Assembly: GCA_021776525.1 (NCBI GenBank) | Contig: JAJFFT010000004.1 | Location: 594,499 to 658,498 of the forward strand | DNA length: 64,000 bases | DNA from: Robiginitomaculum sp. | GTDB lineage: Bacteria > Pseudomonadota > Alphaproteobacteria > Caulobacterales > Maricaulaceae | Direction: 5' to 3' | Shown: positions 1 to 10,856 of the stretch, one piece after another | How positions within the stretch are numbered: position 1 is the stretch's first letter | Layout: every line of letters begins with the position of its first letter | Translations under genes and position numbers: made by a program | Notes under the pieces: model-generated | What the model was told of the DNA's origin: nothing | The model's database searches: none | Seen by the model: the letters and a program-made list of their open reading frames with translations, nothing else

Positions 1-177
1 GATACACGCCCGGCTTACGACGTTATGCGCAATAACGGCAAAGCCTTCGCGGATTTTAAAACCTCAAAGCGGGTGCGCAATGATCCGTTTTTTTATCGCC
101 GCCCCCCCGAAGTGATCGAAGCCTGTAATGTTCAGGCCCCGGCGCGCAAGGTTGGCCCAAAAGCGCAAACGCCTTGA
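1..177 (+). CDS. C-terminal fragment of an unidentified protein
   Basis: An open frame runs from the first base to a TGA at 175-177 and encodes 58 residues. It is rich in Arg, Lys and Pro towards the end and contains the stretch DPFFYRRPPEVIEACNV. The start lies outside the window. I do not recognise the family. The reading frame is supported by its position directly upstream of ruvX in the same direction, with a 31-base gap, and by ordinary codon use. It could be the tail of any gene that precedes ruvX, so no function is assigned. Confidence 0.5.
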   Translation, partial: DTRPAYDVMRNNGKAFADFKTSKRVRNDPFFYRRPPEVIEACNVQAPARKVGPKAQTP

Positions 178-208
178 CGGCTGTTGGGCCGCTGTGCCAT
201 CTGCGCCC

Positions 209-667
209 ATGGCGATAATTGAACTCGACGATCTTCCTGCTTCTGGTGCCCTGTTGGGTCTTGATCCGGGGACCAAAACCATTGGCATCGCTGTGTCTGA
301 TACATCGCGTATTGCGGCAACGCCGCTGGAAACAATCCGAAAATCAAAGTTCATTGCCGATGCGGAACGTCTTTTTGCGCTTTATGATGATCGCTCGTGT
401 GCTGGTGTGGTACTGGGCATGCCGATCAATATGGACGGCAGTTTGGGACCACGCGCCCAGAGTGTTCGCGCTTTTGCCTCCAACCTTTTGAAAATTCGCG
501 ACATACCTCTGGTCTTTTGGGATGAGAGGTTATCGACCGTTGCCGTAGAACGCACCTTGTTGGAGGCCGATACGCGTCGTTCGCGCCGCCGCGAGGTCAT
601 CGATAAAATGGCTGCCGCTTACATATTACAAGGTGCGCTGGACCGTCTTAGAAACGACGCGTCATAG
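209..667 (+). CDS. ruvX: RuvX/YqgF-family RNase H-fold protein (16S rRNA 5'-end processing / putative Holliday junction resolvase)
   Basis: The 152-residue product has the YqgF/RuvX core: LGLDPGTKTIGIAVSD at about 16-31 with the first catalytic Asp (D19), a GMPINMDG strand in the middle, DERLST at 105-110 and a last Asp at about 132 in VIDKMAAAYIL. These match the RNase H-fold active site. The family trims pre-16S rRNA in E. coli and has also been described as a Holliday junction resolvase. The frame is open further upstream to 128, but the ATG at 209 gives the usual length and lies after the stop of the preceding gene. The 3' end overlaps the convergent LOG gene by 6 bases. Confidence 0.93.
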   Translation: MAIIELDDLPASGALLGLDPGTKTIGIAVSDTSRIAATPLETIRKSKFIADAERLFALYDDRSCAGVVLGMPINMDGSLGPRAQSVRAFASNLLKIRDIPLVFWDERLSTVAVERTLLEADTRRSRRREVIDKMAAAYILQGALDRLRNDAS

Positions 668-1204
668 TCCCAACAGATCAAGCGCCTGTGTCGGGGTTGT
701 GGCGCGCAGGGCTGCGGTACGCAGGCCGTCCGATGTGAACCCTTCATTGATGGAGTGTTCCAGCAAGGTAAAAAACGGATCCCAATATCCGTTATCATCC
801 AAAAACACGGTCTTCATGGGAAACAGTCCCAGATTACTCCAGCTGAGAACCTCGACCACTTCTTCCATGGTGCCAATGCCGCCGGGCAAAACCACAAAAC
901 CTGCGCTTTCAACGGCCATCCGGGCTTTGCGCTCGTGCAGCGTATCAACGACTTCCAGCTGGCAATCATCAAACGCCACCTCGTCCGTAGATAGAAAGCC
1001 AGGGATGATCCCCAACACATCGGCATTGCCTTTACGAGCGGCGCGCGCCGCAATTCCCATCAGGCCGATTCCACCGCCGCCATAGACCAGACGCAGGTTT
1101 CGCGTGGCAACTTCCTCGCCAAATTGACGGGCCAGTTTTGCATAAGCTGGTGATACACCGTCTCTTGAACCACAAAAGACGCAGACAGATCGCTGTTTAG
1201 GCAT
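662..1204 (-). CDS. LOG-family protein (TIGR00730; cytokinin riboside 5'-monophosphate phosphoribohydrolase-like)
   Basis: This 180-residue cytosolic Rossmann-fold protein carries the LOG signature PGGIGTMEE at 107-115, preceded by ERKARM near 91-96, and a nucleotide-binding loop YGGGGIGLMG at 41-50. LOG proteins hydrolyse N6-modified or plain nucleoside 5'-monophosphates to base and ribose 5-phosphate. The in-vivo substrate in bacteria is often uncertain. The reading frame stays open upstream into the LysM gene, but the ATG at 1204 gives the normal family length and the N-terminus CVFCGSRDG typical of the family. It is divergent from the LysM gene across about 90 bases that must hold both promoters. 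Confidence 0.9.
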   Translation of the reverse strand: MPKQRSVCVFCGSRDGVSPAYAKLARQFGEEVATRNLRLVYGGGGIGLMGIAARAARKGNADVLGIIPGFLSTDEVAFDDCQLEVVDTLHERKARMAVESAGFVVLPGGIGTMEEVVEVLSWSNLGLFPMKTVFLDDNGYWDPFFTLLEHSINEGFTSDGLRTAALRATTPTQALDLLGL

Positions 1205-1295
1205 GGCCGTAACCTCAATTTGGACATAACATTTTAATTTGTGCTTGCACGTGGAATAGACGTAGTCTGATTCTCCGTATGAGAAAGGCCTGAGT

Positions 1296-2261
1296 ATGTC
1301 GGCAATGCGCGGATTTATAATCGCGACGGTGATCGCAGTTTTGGCGGCGGTGATTGTAATCACCCTACAACGTTCGGGTGATGCACCGCCAACACCGCCC
1401 AGCCCGGCGGAGCAAACGCCGCAAGAGGCCACCAATGATGGTGCCCTGTTGGGGCCGTCCTTTGATATTGTCCGGGTGGATATGCGCGGCACGGCGGTGA
1501 TTGCCGGTCGCGCCGAACCGGGATCGAACATCACTTTACAGGCCAATGGCAAAACCATTGCGCAAACCAGAGCCGGCAGCAATGGCGACTGGACCATCAT
1601 CCTGAATGAACCTCTGGACCCTGGCGCTATTGAATTCACGCTCAGCATGGAGGGCGAGGATGGGCGCATTGTGCGCTCGGACCAGGTGGTTGTGGTCTCG
1701 GTGCCGCGTGGGCGCAACAAACGCCCATTGGTGGTCTTGGGCCGCCCTGGTGGTCCCAGCCGTGTGCTGCAAAGCCCTGACGATGACAAGGAAACCGGAC
1801 CCTTGGCGCTGGAGGCCGTGGATTATGACCGTGCCGGCGGGGTGATCTTTTCTGGTCGCGCTTTGCCGGGGTCGGGTGTACGGGTGTTGGCCAATGGTCG
1901 CCTGTTGGGCCAGACGCAATCCAATGCGCAAGGGCGCTGGGTTCTTGACGGGATCGAGCCTCTGGCCCCCGGTGTTTACGATTTGCAGATCGATCAGGTG
2001 GGACCGGACGGCCATGTCACGGCGGTTGTCGCTTTGCCGTTCGAGCGCGCCAGCCCGCAAAGCATTACCGATGCACCGCCCGGTTCAGTCATTGTTCAAC
2101 CTGGCAACTCGTTGTGGCGCATTGCCCGGCGGCTTTATGGGTCGGGTTGGCAATACACCATTATTTATCGGGCCAATGCGGGGCGGATCAAAGACCCGGA
2201 CTTAATTTATCCAGGTCAGGTCTTTGCTATACCAGACGACGCCACAGGCGGTGGCGGCTAA
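1296..2261 (+). CDS. LysM-domain cell-envelope protein with Ig-like repeats
   Basis: The 321-residue product starts with a single hydrophobic helix (about 5-25, signal anchor or signal peptide) and a Pro-rich linker. Two similar beta-rich modules follow, each with a G(R/A)A.PGS...ANG core (roughly 65-130 and 180-250). A C-terminal LysM domain (about 265-315) begins at VQPGNSLWRIARRLYG and ends at YPGQVFAIP. LysM binds peptidoglycan N-acetylglucosamine, so the protein probably sits in the periplasm attached to the wall. Alphaproteobacterial proteins of this layout are usually annotated only as LysM peptidoglycan-binding proteins. It may be co-transcribed with the ABC exporter 54 bases downstream. 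No catalytic domain was seen. Confidence 0.85.
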   Translation: MSAMRGFIIATVIAVLAAVIVITLQRSGDAPPTPPSPAEQTPQEATNDGALLGPSFDIVRVDMRGTAVIAGRAEPGSNITLQANGKTIAQTRAGSNGDWTIILNEPLDPGAIEFTLSMEGEDGRIVRSDQVVVVSVPRGRNKRPLVVLGRPGGPSRVLQSPDDDKETGPLALEAVDYDRAGGVIFSGRALPGSGVRVLANGRLLGQTQSNAQGRWVLDGIEPLAPGVYDLQIDQVGPDGHVTAVVALPFERASPQSITDAPPGSVIVQPGNSLWRIARRLYGSGWQYTIIYRANAGRIKDPDLIYPGQVFAIPDDATGGGG

Positions 2262-2315
2262 CATTGCCTATCGGGGGTGCTTGTCTTGGGGGCACAAGCT
2301 CCCTAATTGATTGGG

Positions 2316-4156
2316 ATGAGCGCCGCGCACCATCACGCACAAGTTGAAGATGACGGCATCGCCTCCGGCGATGGTGGGATTGGTGCGGCCATGGTGCGGG
2401 TGTTTCGTCTGTTGGCTCGTGATGCCCTTAAACGCCAGCGCCCATTGATGGCACTGGCCATTCTGGTGACCCTGATTGGCAAGGTCTTTGCCGTGGCTTC
2501 GCCGGTATTTTTCGGCGAGGCGGTCAATATTGTCGCCGCCGCTCCCGTGGCCAACAGTGTTGGTGCACTGGTTGGGCTTTTGGCGATCTGGGCGATCAGC
2601 CGCTTTTTGGCCAGCGCATTACCACAAGTGCGCACCATGTTTTTTGCGCCGGTCAGCCAGGAGGCACAGCGTCTGGTGGCGGTTGAAGCCTTTGAACACG
2701 CCAGTAATTTGTCCCTACAGTTTCACCTGACGCGGCGGGCCGGGGCGCTGAACCGCACGATCGAGCGCGGTGCAGGTGCGATTGATTTTCTATTGCGGTT
2801 TTTGGTGTTCAATATTGTCCCGACCCTGATCGAACTGGCCATGGCGGCAACCCTTTTGGCGGTGCGTTATGGCCTCGCCTTCGCGCTGATCGCGGTTCTG
2901 ACGGTGATTGCCTATGCTGTCTTTACACTGTGGGTTACCGAGTTGCGGGTTAAACAGCGCCGCGAAATGAACGAAATGGATTCCGAACTGCGGGCCAGTG
3001 TGATCGACTCGCTCTCTAATTTTGAAACCGTCAAAGCCTTTGCGGCGGAACGCCGCGAGGTCAATAAATTCAGTCTGAACTTTGGCCTCTTCAACCGTAA
3101 ATACGTGACTGTTGTGCGCTCGCTCTCGGCCTTGAATGCCGGCCAGGAATTCGTCATGACCGCCGGGCTTTTCGCTGTGGCACTGTTGGCTGGCATTGGC
3201 GGGCTAAAAGGCACGTTGTCGATCGGCGATATGGCGGCGGTGGTGCTGATCCTGATGAATATTTTTCGCCCGCTAAACATTTTGGGTTTTGCATGGCGCG
3301 AGATCAAACAAGGCGCTGTGGATCTGGAAAAACTCGATGGTCTGATGAACATGCTGCCCGAAGTAGCCGACAAACCAGAGGCACCGGACCTCAATTTGCG
3401 TGGCGGCAGCGTGGTTTTTGACCATGTGGCCTTTACCCATGAAGGCCGTAATGACGGGCTGCATGATGTCAGTTTTACCGTCAAACCGGGAACGCAGATT
3501 GGCATTGCCGGACCCAGCGGCGCAGGGAAATCAACCATTTTACGTCTATTGTTCCGGTTTTATGACCCCGAACAGGGCCAGGTTCTGATCGACGGACAGG
3601 ATGTGCGCGATATCAACCAAAAATCCCTGCGCGATGCCTTGGCGTTGGTGCCTCAGGATGTGGCGCTTTTTAACGACACTCTGCGTTCCAATATCGCCTA
3701 CGCCAAACCGGATGCCAGCGATGACGAGATTATGGCCGTGGCCGAGCGTGCGCATCTGGGTGATTTTTTACGCGCTTTGCCGCTGGGTCTGGATACCCGT
3801 GTTGGCGAGCGGGGGCTGAAATTATCGGGCGGCGAGAAACAGCGCGTCGGCATTGCTCGCGCCATTATGAAAGACCCGGCTATTTTGGTGCTCGACGAGG
3901 CCACATCCAGCCTTGATAGTGAAACCGAGCGCGAAGTGCAGGATGCCCTGAACGCAGCCGCAGAGGGGCGCACCACCATCACCATTGCGCACCGCTTGTC
4001 GACCATTGCCGACGCCGACCAGATCATTGTGGTCAATGAGGGCCGTATCGTAGAAAACGGCACGCACGACGATTTGCTCAGCCGACGCGGACTGTATGCA
4101 CGCATGTGGCAAAGGCAGATCGAAAGCGGCGAAGCCGACCTGCCTGCGGTTTCTGC

Positions 4157-4160
<4 letters not shown>
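2316..4160 (+). CDS. Atm1/HMT1-type ABC exporter (fused permease and ATPase)
   Basis: The 614-residue half-transporter has an N-terminal six-helix exporter domain (about 30-340) and a C-terminal ATPase. Walker A is GPSGAGKST at about 399-407, the signature LSGGEKQR is near 503, Walker B is [10 protein letters not shown] near 524, and an H-loop IAHRLSTI follows. The permease contains motifs of the mitochondrial Atm1/heavy-metal tolerance branch, such as [17 protein letters not shown] and [11 protein letters not shown]. That branch exports glutathione or glutathione-metal conjugates. The frame opens with TTG at 2307, but the ATG at 2316 is the better start. Its 3' end overlaps the convergent mutase gene by 4 bases. 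Substrate is inferred from family only. Confidence 0.88.
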
Positions 4161-6312
<2,152 letters not shown>

Positions 6313-6316
<4 letters not shown>

Positions 6317-7884
6317 TGTTCTTCTCCGGCACGGGCATCCTCAAACGGCGCACAGAAATTCGTCGGGGCAAACGCCGGGTCAGGATTGCTTGTTCCCATG
6401 GGGCGTAACTTTGCCCCGGCCCGTGCTGCATCAAGAAAGTCCGGCAGGGAAAAGGTTTCGGGAAAGTCGGCCACATTGGGCGGCGTGGGTATCGACGCGG
6501 GCGGTGTTGGTGCAGGCAGGCGTTCGCCGTCTTCCACGAAGTTGGTGACCCCAACCAGCGTCACCTCACCGCTTTTAATGGCGTTCAGCCGTGTTTCGCG
6601 CTGTGTCGTAATGGTCTGGGCCAGCCAGCCTGATTGCGCCGCCTTGATCAGCCCGCCCCGGCGCTCAACCTCCTGAAAGGCGGCCCAGGCCGCTTCGGCC
6701 AAATCATCAGTCAGCTTTTCTATGGCATAGGCACCACCTGCCGGGTCGATAACGCGCCCGGCCTGCACTTCTTCGTGCAGCATGATTTGAACGTTGCGGG
6801 CAATGCGTCGCGCTTTGGCATCATCGGTGCCAAGGGCCAGATCATAAGGTTCAACGCTGATGAACTGGGCACCGCCGGTGACTGCAGCAAAGGCCGCAGT
6901 GCTGGTACGTAACACATTGGTATAAGGGGCAAGGCGGCTCATCATGCGCTTTGATGTACCCACATGAATACTCATGGCGCTGGCCTGCTGGCCCACATCG
7001 CAGGCGCTCATCAAACGCGCCCAGACACGCCGTGCGGCGCGCAGTTTGGCAATGCCCAGCGGCACATCTGCATCCAGCGACAGCGAAAACATAATCGCCC
7101 GCGCTGCCTCATCCGGGCTAAGGCCGTATTCTCTAAACACCTTGAAATAACTAATGCCACCCGCAGCAGCAAAGGCCAGTTCCAGCGCGTCCGAGCCGCC
7201 GGCCTCGTGGATCAGGGATGAGGTGATAATCGCCGTGGCCACTCCCGGTGCATGGTCGGTGGCCCAGCGTGCAAACGCCGCAGTGCGGTTCAGCTTTTCC
7301 GGTAAAAGATCAAAATCCATACCGTGTCGAATGGTTTGGCCCACAGGGGAAAAGCCAAGGCCGCCTTGTGCGTGCGTCAATCCCATATCTTGCCACAGTG
7401 TGACCAGCATGGCCGCATAGGCGGCATTTAAGGGTCGTGCCTGAAGAAGCACCGGGACGATGGAAAGATCCACCCCGGCCAGCACAGCTTGCAGATCGTC
7501 ACGGGTGCGCACCGCAATGCCGTTTTTTCCCGTCGGGTCCAGATAAAGCAATAACGCGCTGACCCCGCCGGCGAGATCGTCCAGGATGGCCGCATTGGCC
7601 GTCGCCGGATTGGCCATAGAGAAGCTCTGGGTGATGTGCCATGGACGGTGTTGGTCAATCTTGGCGCTTATCCCGCGTACATAGGGGAAGTCACCGGGGG
7701 TGCCCGCATTGCGCGGATCATCGGCCGCGGTGCGCAACGGCCCACGGGCAATGCCGCTAGCCGTGCGGCGGATCAAAGTGCTGTCAAAGTCTGCGCCGCG
7801 CAGGGCTTTGTCAGCCAAAACGCGCCAGTCCGAAAGGTCAGGGATATCGAATCGCTGGCCCGGTTTCTGTTCTTGCTCGCTCAT
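6313..7884 (-). CDS. Methylmalonyl-CoA mutase small subunit (short form)
   Basis: The 523-residue product is homologous to the mutase barrel: it has [20 protein letters not shown] near the start, then [11 protein letters not shown] and [20 protein letters not shown]. It lacks the C-terminal DxHxxG cobalamin domain and stops in a Pro-rich tail ending near [17 protein letters not shown]. Small subunits of heterodimeric mutases are catalytically inactive, but most recalled examples run past 600 residues with a decayed cobalamin domain. This one appears to have lost it altogether. The start at 7884 (MSEQEQ) is preferred to an upstream in-frame codon at 7920. It leads a two-gene operon with the large subunit. 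Confidence 0.9.
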
Positions 7885-7930
7885 AAAGACATAGGGAAAC
7901 CAGCACCGCCCCGGCGTCAAGGTGTGGGGC

Positions 7931-7950
7931 TGTAGGAAAGTTATCCTACA
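7931..7950. promoter_or_regulatory. Inverted repeat in the mutase/lysis-pair divergent promoter region
   Basis: The arms TGTAGGA and TCCTACA are exact reverse complements separated by 6 bases. They lie 47 bases upstream of the mutase small-subunit start and 45 bases upstream of the endolysin start. The size and central position suit an operator for a dimeric regulator acting on one or both divergent operons. There is no T-run, so it is not a terminator. The regulator is unknown. Confidence 0.4.
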
Positions 7951-7994
7951 CCTAAGGTTGTGGCATAAAATGCCTTTTTCAGAAGGGTTTCTTT

Positions 7995-8411
7995 ATGATG
8001 ACAGCAATTCAATCCAATCCTGAAAACCGCTTTATTCTGTCGGCACGCTCGGCAGAGCGTTTGGGCGGTGTCCATAAAACACTGGCCGCCATTGTGCGCC
8101 GTGCCTTGCAACTCAGCACCATAGACTTTGCCGTGCTGGAGGGGCGGCGAACATTGGAGCGCCAGAAGCTGCTTTACCAAAGCGGGGCGACACGCACGCT
8201 GAACTCACGCCATTTGAGTGGCCATGCGGTGGACCTCGGCGCGTGGGTTGGCGGCAGCATTCGCTGGGACTGGCCATTATACGAAAACATCAATCAGGCC
8301 ATGCAATTGGCTGCTGCCGAGCAGAATGTTCCCGTTGAATGGGGCGGCGACTGGCAAAGCTTCAAGGACGGCCCGCATTTTCAATTGCCGTGGGAGGCGT
8401 ATCCCAAATGA
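7995..8411 (+). CDS. M15-family L,D-peptidase, phage/GTA-type endolysin
   Basis: The 138-residue product has the zinc peptidase motifs of the M15 VanY/endolysin group: SRHLSGHAVDLGAW near 74-87, giving a His and an Asp ligand, and EWGGDWQSFKDGPHFQL near 115-131 with the third His. There is no signal peptide, as expected of an endolysin released by a holin. It overlaps the holin gene by ATGA, so the two form a lysis cassette. An AGAAGGG ribosome-binding site precedes the ATG at 7995; a second ATG follows at 7998. Similar stand-alone pairs release gene transfer agents in Rhodobacter. No capsid, terminase or portal gene lies nearby. Confidence 0.85.
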   Translation: MMTAIQSNPENRFILSARSAERLGGVHKTLAAIVRRALQLSTIDFAVLEGRRTLERQKLLYQSGATRTLNSRHLSGHAVDLGAWVGGSIRWDWPLYENINQAMQLAAAEQNVPVEWGGDWQSFKDGPHFQLPWEAYPK

Positions 8412-8806
8412 GCGGACTTATTGGCACCATTATCGGACCCATTGCCGGGATTATCGACAAGGCGGTGCCGGATGCGGATTTGCGCCGCCGCCTTAAACAG
8501 GAAATCAAAGCCAAGCTGATTGATCAGGAAAGCGCCCTGACCCAGGCGGCGCGTGATGTGCTGGTGGCCGAGGCCAAGGGCGAAAGCTGGATGCAGCGCA
8601 ATTGGCGACCACTGACCATGCTGACCTTTACCGCCATTATTGCCAATAATTACCTGATCGCCCCCTATGTGCAGGCCTTTGGCGGCGTGGCCGTGGTGCT
8701 CGATATTCCCGACGGCATGTGGAACCTTTTGACCATAGGCCTTGGCGGTTATGTGGTCGGACGCACGCTGGAAAAAACCGGCAGCAGATTTCGGGTTGGC
8801 CAATAA
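8408..8806 (+). CDS. Holin of the 3TM gene-transfer-release family
   Basis: The 132-residue product matches what I recall of the 'holin of 3TMs, for gene-transfer release' family: a short N-terminal amphipathic segment, a charged region (about 20-60, QEIKAKLIDQESALTQAARD), then MQRNWRPLTMLTFTAIIANNY with two or three membrane helices and a basic C-terminus. It would form lesions in the inner membrane that let the upstream endolysin reach the wall. The ATG at 8408 overlaps the endolysin stop by 4 bases. The family name refers to gene transfer agents, but a prophage-derived origin cannot be excluded from sequence. Confidence 0.82.
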   Translation: MSGLIGTIIGPIAGIIDKAVPDADLRRRLKQEIKAKLIDQESALTQAARDVLVAEAKGESWMQRNWRPLTMLTFTAIIANNYLIAPYVQAFGGVAVVLDIPDGMWNLLTIGLGGYVVGRTLEKTGSRFRVGQ

Positions 8807-8855
8807 GGCTGAATTGCATTAAGGCAATTCTGAAAACCATTATTGCGGGCCGGAC

Positions 8856-10232
8856 ATGCTCTCATCATTTGAACTTTTCAAAGTCGGTCTTGGACCGTCC
8901 AGCTCGCACACCACCGGGCCGATGAAGGCAGCGTTGCGCTTTGTCGGGTTTCTGGCCAAGCAGCCGGGCGGGCAGGATGTAGCCAAGCTGGATGTTCGTT
9001 TATACGGCTCGCTGGCGCTGACCGGGGCTGGTCACCACACGGATCGGGCGATTTTACTGGGCCTGTCGGGAGAGCAGCCCGAAACCCTGATGCCAAAAAA
9101 AGCCGATTCTATCATTGCGGCGATCAGTGCCACCAACGCTTTGGCCCTTGGCGGTCAGGCAGAGATAAAGTTTGATCCCCGAATTGATATTCGTTTTGAA
9201 GGCCAGACCAGCCTGCCGTTTCATACCAATGCCATGCGCTTTAACGCCTTTGATGCCCAGGGCGATCTGATCGCCAGCCGGATTTATTATTCGGTGGGCG
9301 GCGGTTTTGTGGTCGATGAGGGCGAGGCCGGGCGCAATGCCAAAAACGATGCTCCCACGGATGCCCCCAAACACCGGTTCAATAATGCCCACGACTTATT
9401 GGCCATGGCCGATGATGCGGGTCTGAGTATTGCGCAGGTGATGCTGGAAAACGAATGCATGCATCAATCCCGCGAAAAAATTTACGAGGGGCTGGACGAG
9501 ATTTGGGGGCATATGCACGCTTGCATGGAACATGGGCTTGAACGCGAAGGCATGTTGCCGGGCGCATTGAAAGTGCGCCGCCGCGCACCGGGATTACACC
9601 TGAAACTGCGCGTGCAAAACCCCGACCCCAAACAGTCCTGCGAGCGTTCGGACTGGGTCAATTTGTGGGCCATGGCAGTCAATGAGGAAAACGCCTCTGG
9701 CGGGCGTGTGGTCACTGCGCCAACAAACGGCGCCGCCGGGGTGTTGCCCGCGGTAATCAATTATTATCTGAATTTTGTACCGGGCGCAGATGACGCCGGG
9801 GTGCGCACATTTTTGCTGACCGCGGCGGCCATTGGCGGGCTGTATAAACGCAATGCCTCCATATCCGGGGCCGAAGTTGGTTGTCAGGGCGAGGTGGGCG
9901 TCGCCTGTTCCATGGCCGCCGGGGCGCTGGCCGCAGTACTGGGCGGCTCGAACGCGCAGATTGAAAACGCCGCCGAGATCGGCATGGAGCACAATTTAGG
10001 CATGACCTGTGATCCGGTTGGCGGGCTGGTGCAAATCCCTTGTATTGAACGCAATGCGTTTGGGGCCAACATGGCCATTCAGGCCGCGCGGCTGGCTTTG
10101 CTCGGCGATGGCAAACATGCCATCAGTCTGGACGAAGTGATCAAAACCATGCACGAAACCGGCCGCGATATGAACACCAAATACAAGGAAACCTCGCAAG
10201 GCGGTCTGGCGGTCAATATCGTCGAATGCTGA
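8856..10232 (+). CDS. sdaA: L-serine ammonia-lyase, iron-sulfur dependent, single-chain
   Basis: The 458-residue enzyme deaminates L-serine to pyruvate and ammonia. It has the beta-domain motif VGLGPSSSHTTGPM at 10-23 and, in the C-terminal alpha domain, TAPTNGAAGVLPAV, GAEVGCQGEVGVACSMAAGA and MTCDPVGGLVQIPCIERNA. The cysteines in the last two motifs and upstream supply the oxygen-sensitive 4Fe-4S cluster. The length fits the fused type. It has its own short upstream gap of 49 bases after the holin and is convergent with the AhpD-like gene, with only 13 bases between the two stops. Confidence 0.95.
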   Translation: MLSSFELFKVGLGPSSSHTTGPMKAALRFVGFLAKQPGGQDVAKLDVRLYGSLALTGAGHHTDRAILLGLSGEQPETLMPKKADSIIAAISATNALALGGQAEIKFDPRIDIRFEGQTSLPFHTNAMRFNAFDAQGDLIASRIYYSVGGGFVVDEGEAGRNAKNDAPTDAPKHRFNNAHDLLAMADDAGLSIAQVMLENECMHQSREKIYEGLDEIWGHMHACMEHGLEREGMLPGALKVRRRAPGLHLKLRVQNPDPKQSCERSDWVNLWAMAVNEENASGGRVVTAPTNGAAGVLPAVINYYLNFVPGADDAGVRTFLLTAAAIGGLYKRNASISGAEVGCQGEVGVACSMAAGALAAVLGGSNAQIENAAEIGMEHNLGMTCDPVGGLVQIPCIERNAFGANMAIQAARLALLGDGKHAISLDEVIKTMHETGRDMNTKYKETSQGGLAVNIVEC

Positions 10233-10245
10233 GCGGCGGGCGGTT

Positions 10246-10827
10246 TTAATCCAGCTTGTTCAGCGGTACACCGCAACTGACACCAATGCCTTCCATGGAT
10301 GGCTCTAACGGCACATCAAGGGCGCTAGCGACCGTGCTGGTATAGCGCATCAGGGCAACGGCGGCGACAATCTCGACAATCTGGGCATCGGTCCAGCCAA
10401 TGGCGCGCATCTTGTCGGTCATATCGTCGGTAATACCGGACGGACGGCGGGCGATGGCACGGGCAAAATCGACGGCGGCATTTTCTTTGTCGGTCAGGCG
10501 CGGCGATGGATTGCCACTGATGACTTCGATGCATTCCTCTTGGGTCCATTCCTTGCCTAGAAGGGCAATCATGTGCGCTGCGGTACAATATTCACATTCC
10601 ACCTCGTGAGCGGTGACAGCAAAGAAGACGCGTTTCAGCTCTTCGGGGATAGAGCCTTCACCCGCAGTCATCAGGCTAAGATCCCAAAGGGCATTGGTGG
10701 TTTCCGGCAAATACGCCAGGCCTTTTTGCAGGCCGGGGACCATATGGTAATAGCTTTTTACCCGCTCAAAGACTTCCTTAGTGCGGCCTTGCGCCTTATC
10801 GGGATCAATCAGTTTTACTCGTGCCAT
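10246..10827 (-). CDS. AhpD-like carboxymuconolactone decarboxylase family protein (peroxidase-related)
   Basis: The 193-residue product is helical and has the AhpD-type redox motif ECEYCTAAH at about 76-84, i.e. CxxC followed by the conserved His. Members of this branch are annotated as uncharacterised peroxidase-related enzymes that can act as disulfide reductants for peroxiredoxins. No AhpC lies next to it. The ATG at 10827 is preceded by a purine-rich stretch. It lies 29 bases downstream of the sulfurtransferase on the same strand, so tetR, sulfurtransferase and this gene may form one operon concerned with thiol or peroxide chemistry. Confidence 0.85.
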   Translation of the reverse strand: MARVKLIDPDKAQGRTKEVFERVKSYYHMVPGLQKGLAYLPETTNALWDLSLMTAGEGSIPEELKRVFFAVTAHEVECEYCTAAHMIALLGKEWTQEECIEVISGNPSPRLTDKENAAVDFARAIARRPSGITDDMTDKMRAIGWTDAQIVEIVAAVALMRYTSTVASALDVPLEPSMEGIGVSCGVPLNKLD

Positions 10828-10856
10828 TGGGCTTTCCTTTTTTGGGTTTTAAGTTT

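Noticed and set aside
1205..1789. Upstream extension of the LOG gene frame across the LysM gene
   Set aside because: The extension runs antisense through the LysM gene and the family N-terminus begins at the ATG at 1204.
7995..8806. Remnant prophage
   Set aside because: Only the lysis pair is present, flanked closely by housekeeping genes, with no integrase, attachment-site repeat or structural gene.
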